Assembly: GCA_036971715.1 (NCBI GenBank)
Contig: JAVHJL010000005.1
Location: 744,001-808,000, forward strand
From: Arthrobotrys musiformis
Lineage: Eukaryota; Ascomycota; Orbiliomycetes; Orbiliales; Orbiliaceae
DNA: 64,000 bases
Direction of reading: 5' to 3'
In this document: positions 58,296 to 64,000 of the stretch, one piece after another
Layout of the letters: each line of letters opens with the position of its first letter
Position numbering within the stretch: position 1 is the stretch's first letter
Notes under the pieces: generated by a model
Told to the model about the DNA's origin: nothing
Databases searched by the model: none
What the model saw: the letters and a program-made list of their open reading frames with translations, nothing else
Translations under genes and position numbers: made by a program

Positions 58296-58703
58296 TTATA
58301 AATCTTGAATCTGTGATTCTGGAGGGATCTCATCGTCCTGGTCCTCAGAGTAATCAACCTTTCTCTTCTTCCTCGGAGAGGTCTTCGTAGAGCGTGATTT
58401 TTGACTTTAGTGGGCGAACTAGCGCCAGCTGTAGCACCCGACCCCCCATCTGTATTTTTCTTGAACTTTGTCTTTAAGTCCCACAATTTCTTATAGGCAG
58501 CCTTTTGGCCGTTCAAACCCGCATCTTCTGCAATTTTTTCCCAGTCGATAGCTTTCGTACTGTGATTGTAGATTACCATTAGATATAAATACTCAAACTT
58601 CTACTAGTTTTGATCTAGACATTGGTTGCGGAACTTACTCGCATTTCTCTATGCACAATAAAAGGAACCTCACAGTCTCGGTCTCTGACATTCCTGGGGC
58701 CAT
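58296..58703 (-). CDS. Myb/SANT-like protein C with apparent one-base frameshift
   Basis: Exon 1 is 58703-58639 (MAPGMSETETVRFLLLCIEK) and exon 2 starts at 58559; the join gives KCEDTKAIDWEKIAEDAGL followed by KAAYKKLWDLKTKFKK. This is the same three-helix domain as the neighbours, with a conserved Trp and IA. After ASSPTKVK the frame loses coding character and would run to 58145 (RRPLRGRRERLITLRT). The next frame continues with STKTSPRKKRKVDYSEDQDD and stops at 58296, a tail typical of the group. The change point is an A run on the coding strand (58398-58402, five bases), where one further A would restore continuity. It could be an assembly or sequencing error, a real null allele, or, less likely, a missed splice. 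Function unknown. Confidence 0.62.
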
Positions 58704-61442
58704 TTTGTGGATTGCTATATATCTAGTCAATATTTTACTTAGCATTATCGGGCTGGGTACATGTTGGCTTGCTGTTGAAGAAAATTAAGATATCAAGACG
58801 TCCCGGATGGTGTTTACACTACCTTTCGAATATCTTTGGGCAATGTTGTATAATAGATATATCGATCGAGTTGAGGAGTAGACGGTTAAGGAGTAGGCAG
58901 GAATAGAGGTTTAGACAGTGACCAACTAGTATCTGGCAAAAGACTAGTATTATGATAGAAGAGATCTTGAGAAGCACTTGATTTCAAACTGCTGAAGTTG
59001 ATAGTGATAGAGGAGAAGAGAACAGAATTGACTAGAGGGCAGGACAGAGGGATTTTATAGACGAATTCTTGGTTGGAGCCTGCCGCTATCCTCGCAAGTT
59101 CTCTTAGTCAAAAAACTTTTCTCACTGCTAATTAGTACCATAGTCGACCGTAGTATGTCTACGGTGACAATTCTGCTCTAACCGTAGACGCTTCGACATG
59201 AGTTCCACAACATTCATCACGATATCACTATCAGTCGTGTTGCCTGTTGTAATTTTGATCCCCGGTGCCGGGAAGCTAAACCCGGGATACCATTCCCAGT
59301 CCCAGGATATCGACCACCCCGAAGCCAGGACAACTGACCACAAGGCGAAAGACCTCGAAACCCTGTCGATAACCCATGTCCCTACCAGCTGCACTCTCCC
59401 GAAGAAATGTTGGATTTTTCACACTCCCAACACGCTAAACAACCCTCGCCCTGACATTTTCCATCCCCCAAAATGCCCGATTTCCTTCCCGTCCTCCTTC
59501 TTCAACGTAGAAGTCAACTCCACAAAAGAAAAGAAAAATAATTACCTAGGTATGTACCGGACCTCGACGGGAGTCAAGGAAGACGCTAAGACGGCTCGTA
59601 GCGCCTTAGACTTTTAGCTCTTACTTCTTTTTATCCCGCTTTTCTTGATCACGAGGACTTTTTCATATCAGGGATTTTACACTTTGAGGGACCCGCGCGT
59701 GGGGCTTGTTCTAGGCTAATTGATTCTGCTAGTTAGACGGACGGGCCGTTGAGAGGCTGAATGATGTATATCCGGGGTAAGGTGCACTGAAGGTACTTCG
59801 AAGGAGGGGCAAAAGAGGAGGGGTACTCAATGATAGATAATGGAGGGGCAGTAATGAACTAACGGAAGGATGTCGCCATGCCGAAAGGGAAGAACCTTGT
59901 GACAGCCGTTGCATTTCTGACAGTGTAGTATACCTCCTTCAGCTGGGTTTTGCGCAATTGCCCCACTTGGTACCTGTTGCCTTCTTTCCAATGCGCAGGT
60001 TTTCGTTATGGGATTCCGAGGCCGTGGTCCGTTCGTCTAATATTCGCACTTACACTTACGGGTACTAAATATTTGAGCATGTACACAATTCCGTCGTCCG
60101 TGCAGATCGAAAAAAAGAAAACGGAGAGAAACTAGTGTCTGTGCCGTCTGATCTTCCACCCGGTTAGGTGAGGCTAGAACTTCGCTCGGTTCTGCTCGTC
60201 ATGCATTACGTTGCATTGCATATACTGGAGAAGGCAGTTAATACTTTCGTTGTATATCTCTTCGGTCAGACAAAAAAAAAATTGGTTTCTATACCAACAT
60301 CCCTGCACACTTTTTGGATTCCGGTATACTATATACCTAAAATCGGTATTCAAATATACAACACTGATATTCTCAGCCTCGAGTGCACCTCGGCCAACCG
60401 ATCTTGTGCATTAGATAACATCACATTGCCAGGCAACATTTGAAGGGAATTTATTGCCCAATAGCCTATCGGAAGCATTCACGGCTCCGAAGCTTGGATG
60501 TTGATAGACTGGGCGAAGGTCCTGTAGCTAGAAGGGGCATCGTGACGATTTCAATTATCAATCTAGATTCGATTCGAGTATGATACTACTTTGCTCACAT
60601 GAATTTACAGGGAGGCTTTGCATTTTTATCTGCAGGCATTTTTTTATACACTTGTTGGCGTTTAGATAGCATCGATCGATCTACTGCACTGAGTTCAACT
60701 CAACAATGAGCCCCGATTTCGGGCGTAGCTACGATGTTGGTTTCCTCAAACCAATAGACGCTTGAGATATTCGTTGACTATAATTTAAGAATACGACTAA
60801 GTAGTCTCGGCTCGACGAGATGTCGACAGTTTGATGGAATTTCCTCTGAGGGACAGGCTACATATTTGATCTGGACTTAGAAGCAATTATGTGTAAATGC
60901 GCAGCCCCAGGGACGTCGACATGTCTGGTATCGTACAGGTCGATCAACTGGCTGCCCAGACCCAAAACATTACGGGGGCTGCTGAAGGCGCTGTGATTCT
61001 AGTTACATGCTTCCCGGGGAGCTTCGTGCTTATATTCTAGATTATGATAGGTCCAAGGGCCTTGTGCACGTACCAACCTGGAAATCACTACTCTCTGCCT
61101 TCCTGGCCTTAGACGGCGAGGCAAAGATGACTGAGATGTTCAACAACACACCATAATGTTGTATTTATTTCTCACTATCGAGACCGTGTTTGGCCGGGAT
61201 GGACAATATGGACCGTAGACAGCACCAGCATAAATTGGAAACTTCTAAATTTTTCTTCCATCTTTCTATTCCACTCGATTAACACTAGAAACTCCTTTCC
61301 ATTCAAAAATTCCTTTATGACTTGTGCTCATCGCCATTTCATCAAGCAAAAACACAGTAACATCACTCCAAAACCAAACATTTTGCGAAGACTTGTTCTC
61401 CTAAGAAACAATACAAAACCACCCGCAAAACCAACCACTAAA
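58704..61442. other. Intergenic, 2.7 kb, with one weak open frame
   Basis: Between Myb/SANT-like genes C and D. Apart from the candidate frame at 59198-59617 (listed separately) I see no gene. An open frame continuous with gene D runs back to 61317. Confidence 0.5.
59198..59617 (+). CDS. Weak candidate: small secreted-type protein
   Basis: Frame of 139 codons with ATG. The first ~25 residues are hydrophobic (TTFITISLSVVLPVVILIPG), like a signal peptide or anchor. The rest is polar with three cysteines (TSCTLPKKCW, PPKCPIS) and no known domain. Composition does not clearly differ from non-coding DNA, so it may be chance. Confidence 0.28.
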   Translation: MSSTTFITISLSVVLPVVILIPGAGKLNPGYHSQSQDIDHPEARTTDHKAKDLETLSITHVPTSCTLPKKCWIFHTPNTLNNPRPDIFHPPKCPISFPSSFFNVEVNSTKEKKNNYLGMYRTSTGVKEDAKTARSALDF

Positions 61443-62002
61443 ATGGCAAAGGGGGCTTATAAAACTGAGAACTGCGGCGCCTTCCTCATTTCTATAATCA
61501 AGCATTCAGATTTGAAAGTGGTGAGTATTCATTTTGGAAACTTCGTTCCGATGAAGTAGTACCAGAGGCCGCAGCTCACATAGTAAATATTCAGGTTCAA
61601 TACGAAGCCGTTGGCAAAGAACATGGCATCACCGCGCATAGTGCTTACTGTCGTTTCAACGGTATCAAGAACGCTTTGAAAGCGGAATCTCAGGTTGAAA
61701 CCACCAAATCTGAGGACGCAGAGAACAGCCCACCCACCCAAGTCACACCGTCAAAGAAGCGTGGTCGAAAGCCAGCCTCTAGCTCTCCTCCTAAGGCTAA
61801 AGGGAGAAAGGTCAAGGAGGGGTCTATTGTATCTACGGGTTCAGAATCACCTGCTGTTAATGGTACTGAAGAAGATGGGGTTGGTGATGAGAATGAAGAA
61901 CAGATACTCCCCTCTCCGAGCAAGAAGCAAAAAAGAAAGAAGAACGCCGTGAAGGTTGAAAAGACAACTTATGAGAGTGACGGGTCAGATTGGATTGAGT
62001 AA
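61443..62002 (+). CDS. Myb/SANT-like protein D
   Basis: 161-aa protein, exons 61443-61520 and 61595-62002, 74-bp intron in phase 0. The domain reads FLISIIKHSDLKV, joined to VQYEAVGKEHGITAHSAYCR and FNGIKNALKAE. The W of the paralogues is replaced by Tyr and the A after V by Gly. The tail is basic (KKRGRKPASSSPPKAKGRK, an AT-hook-like RGRK) and then acidic, with a final KKQKRKKNAVKVEK nuclear signal. The start is chosen by alignment with gene E (MPAKLTHT). The frame is also open upstream to an ATG at 61317, which would add 42 basic residues. Tail to tail with gene E. Confidence 0.76.
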
Positions 62003-62456
62003 CTATTGAAACGCGATTAACGGAACATAAGGATTATAAATTGTCTCTATGTGTGGTTGTTATTTAATATTCCATCGCACCATTTGCTTGTGGTATCATG
62101 GTCAACAATTGTATTTGCAAGAAGATGTTGAGAAAATGAGCGCCGTACAGTTCAGGGTTAGGAATAAACGCTCAAAGAATTTTCTTATTTCCCAAATGCG
62201 GGTTCCTAAGTAACAGTGATACACTTTCTATGAGCGAACAAGATGATAAAGCACATACGAGGCATCGAAGCCGAAGAAAGGATAAGTCCGTCAATCAAAG
62301 CGAAGCAAAAACATAATTTCCAAGAATTGCAACTACAGTTTATATTATGATACATAGCCTTGATACCTCCCAATGATTAGCCTAAAACGCCGAACATGAA
62401 TAACTCCGAAAGTAATTTCTTTTAGAGATCTAGCCTGATTGATGTTCTCGAGCAAC
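62003..62456. other. Short intergenic between convergent Myb/SANT-like genes D and E
   Basis: 3' flanks only; AT-rich; no gene seen. Confidence 0.6.
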
Positions 62457-63081
62457 CTAATACGGCATTCCTGTCATTCGAGCCTGCATCATACCGGGAG
62501 GTGCTATTGGCATCGAATGGTGTACCGGAGCGTACTCTCGCTGCTCCATTTTTATATATGGACTTTGAGGCACCGGCGAGATGCTTTGTGCGGAATGCAT
62601 CGAGACTGTCGTAGCAGAGGACGAGGCCGACATCATACTAACGTTTGGAGAGACCATGCTAGTGTCGAGTGTGATCTTCTTTCTCCTTCCGGTCGAAGGT
62701 GTCTTTGGCTTCTCGACTCTATTTGCTCGAGGCTTCTTTGGTGTGACTGGGACAGTCTGAGATGGTGAATGTGGTGATTGCTCCCCATCACTTCTGGGAC
62801 CATCCACGATGTTGATTGGGACTCCAGATTCCGCAGCTTCTGCCTTTTCAATTGCTTGCTTCAAACGCTGGTATCGCATTTGCGCGGCACCTTTTTTGAT
62901 CTGTTTTTTGTCCGCAATTGCCTGCCAGTTTATCTATATCGGAATTAGAATTAATGGCCTTTCTGTAGTGAGTGGTACGAAGTATTTTAGGGTTCCATAT
63001 ACATACCGACTTGAGATCCGAGTGCTTGATAATGTCAAGAAGGAAGGAAGCCTCCTGGGTGTGTGTAAGTTTAGCGGGCAT
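62457..63081 (-). CDS. Myb/SANT-like protein E
   Basis: 183-aa protein, exons on the minus strand 63081-63007 and 62933-62457, 73-bp intron in phase 0. The domain reads ASFLLDIIKHSDLKS, joined to INWQAIADKKQIKKGAAQMR and YQRLKQAIEKAEA, the best-preserved copy of the pattern in this window. The tail contains a Pro/Ser-rich basic block (TPKKPRANRVEKPKTPSTGR) and a Ser/Met-rich C terminus (MSSASSSATTVSMHSAQSIS type) ending in Met/Pro. It is probably a nuclear protein. Closest to gene D by the shared IIKHSDLK segment and the same intron position. Confidence 0.8.
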
Positions 63082-64000
63082 ATTTGCAATATTCGATTAT
63101 AGTTGTTCCCGAGCGCTCGAGCAGAGGAATGAAAGAGGTTTTCTCGGGTATTATACGAGATAGAAATTATTGAAACTCGAGGAGTAATTTAGATATTAGA
63201 ATATCAAAGGTATTATTGGGACGCCGATGTTAATTAATATGTCAGGAAATTGTGATCGGATAGGTTGTTTTGTAGTGTCTTGGTACACAAACCGTCACTG
63301 GGAGAGGTTCCTCGAGCTGCCTCATATACCCAGACGGATCGTTCCCTCCCACAACTCCTCGAGCTATTTTCACATCCATCAACTTCAGTTCGCAGTGCGA
63401 AAACACGAAACAAATCTCCAGCCTCTCTATTTTCCCCCAATTTCCGTGATATCACAGTTGTTAGTGGGGTTGTGAACAAAAAATCCCAACTCTTGGGGAA
63501 AAGTGGTAACAAAAGGGCGAATTCTCCCCTTCGATTTGCCCAGTTTCGCATACAACATCGGGGGCATGATTTCCACCCCGCTCCCCGTTCTCCAGGGCGA
63601 AACCCATCGTGCCACTTACATTCCACGCTAGCCTCCCGTTCGATGCACATGCATTGATCCCTGCACCGTCTTCGTCTCCCTCGAGCTGGGGAAACAGCAC
63701 ACCCAAGTTTTGGGGCGACAATTGGTGGCATGAACACCAAAAACTCCCCAGTCTTGCTCGCTTCGCTTGGGGATTTTTGCCCCGACTGTTGGACCTTTTT
63801 CTGCTCAAGCATATGCGCATGGCCCCCTGCATGGACCTTCGGACCCCTTGTCTAGATCCAACTAGTGAGCTCACAAAAAGTAACAGGCTCCACTTGGATG
63901 AGAAGTACCATCTATCGAAAGTTCATCATCGCGGAACCGGGAAGCAACATTGAAAAGAGGATTGGGGCGGGATATTTGCTCTGACGGAACATCCGTTCCC
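63082..64000. other. Right end, no supported gene
   Basis: Long open frames occur on both strands over the same bases (63234-63812 minus, 63265-63657 and 63609-63953 plus). This argues for chance openness or a decayed gene. No family is recognisable. Confidence 0.45.

Overview
This window is nuclear DNA from a filamentous ascomycete (Pezizomycotina). Short GT-AG introns, often with TACTAAC-like branch sites, interrupt most genes. The set of families is typically fungal: Zn2Cys6 and HSF regulators, a striatin/PRO11 homologue, a PTH11-like rhodopsin-domain receptor, EMI1, a SUZ12/PRC2 subunit and an intron-rich alpha-tubulin. The genus is not certain. The lineage-specific secreted protein and the set of small Myb/SANT-like genes are compatible with Orbiliomycetes (nematode-trapping fungi), but that is a weak inference. 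I saw no rRNA, tRNA, CRISPR or intact transposon.

Layout. 0-15 kb: a beta-mannosidase of the mndB type, cut by the left edge; a Gal4-type Zn2Cys6 activator in five exons, with an 841-bp intron; a FAD-dependent monooxygenase in five exons; and a large acidic, secreted, low-complexity protein of unknown function. 15-30.5 kb: the STRIPAK scaffold striatin (minus), heat-shock factor HSF1 (minus), a cytosolic HSP70 (minus) with a TATA box and candidate heat-shock elements upstream, and the tRNA adenosine deaminase TAD1 (plus). 30.5-42 kb: SUZ12 (minus), a rhodopsin-domain membrane protein (minus), the ribosome-biogenesis factor BRX1 (plus) and an F-box/LRR-like protein (minus). 42-55 kb: an APH-family kinase-like protein, the twin CX9C protein EMI1, a WW-domain protein with a prion-like tail (minus), alpha-tubulin in nine exons (minus) and a membrane protein resembling PGA1.

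The right end (55.2-63.1 kb) is different. It holds five small, divergent genes whose proteins begin with a Myb/SANT-like helical domain and end in a charged, nuclear-looking tail. Four of them carry an intron between the first helix and the conserved W/Y-x-x-[IV]-[AG] helix. One carries an apparent one-base frameshift in an A homopolymer. The two rightmost lie tail to tail and share the FL-x-x-IIKHSDLK signature. This cluster is the best candidate for a poorly described system here.

Most of the rest is housekeeping. Functional links inside the window are modest. HSF1 lies 2.5 kb beyond the 3' end of HSP70, a classical HSF1 target. The SUZ12 gene implies that the organism has PRC2. All exon joints were derived by eye from splice signals and frame continuity; every multi-exon model given as complete sums to a whole number of codons, apart from the frameshifted gene at 58.3 kb.
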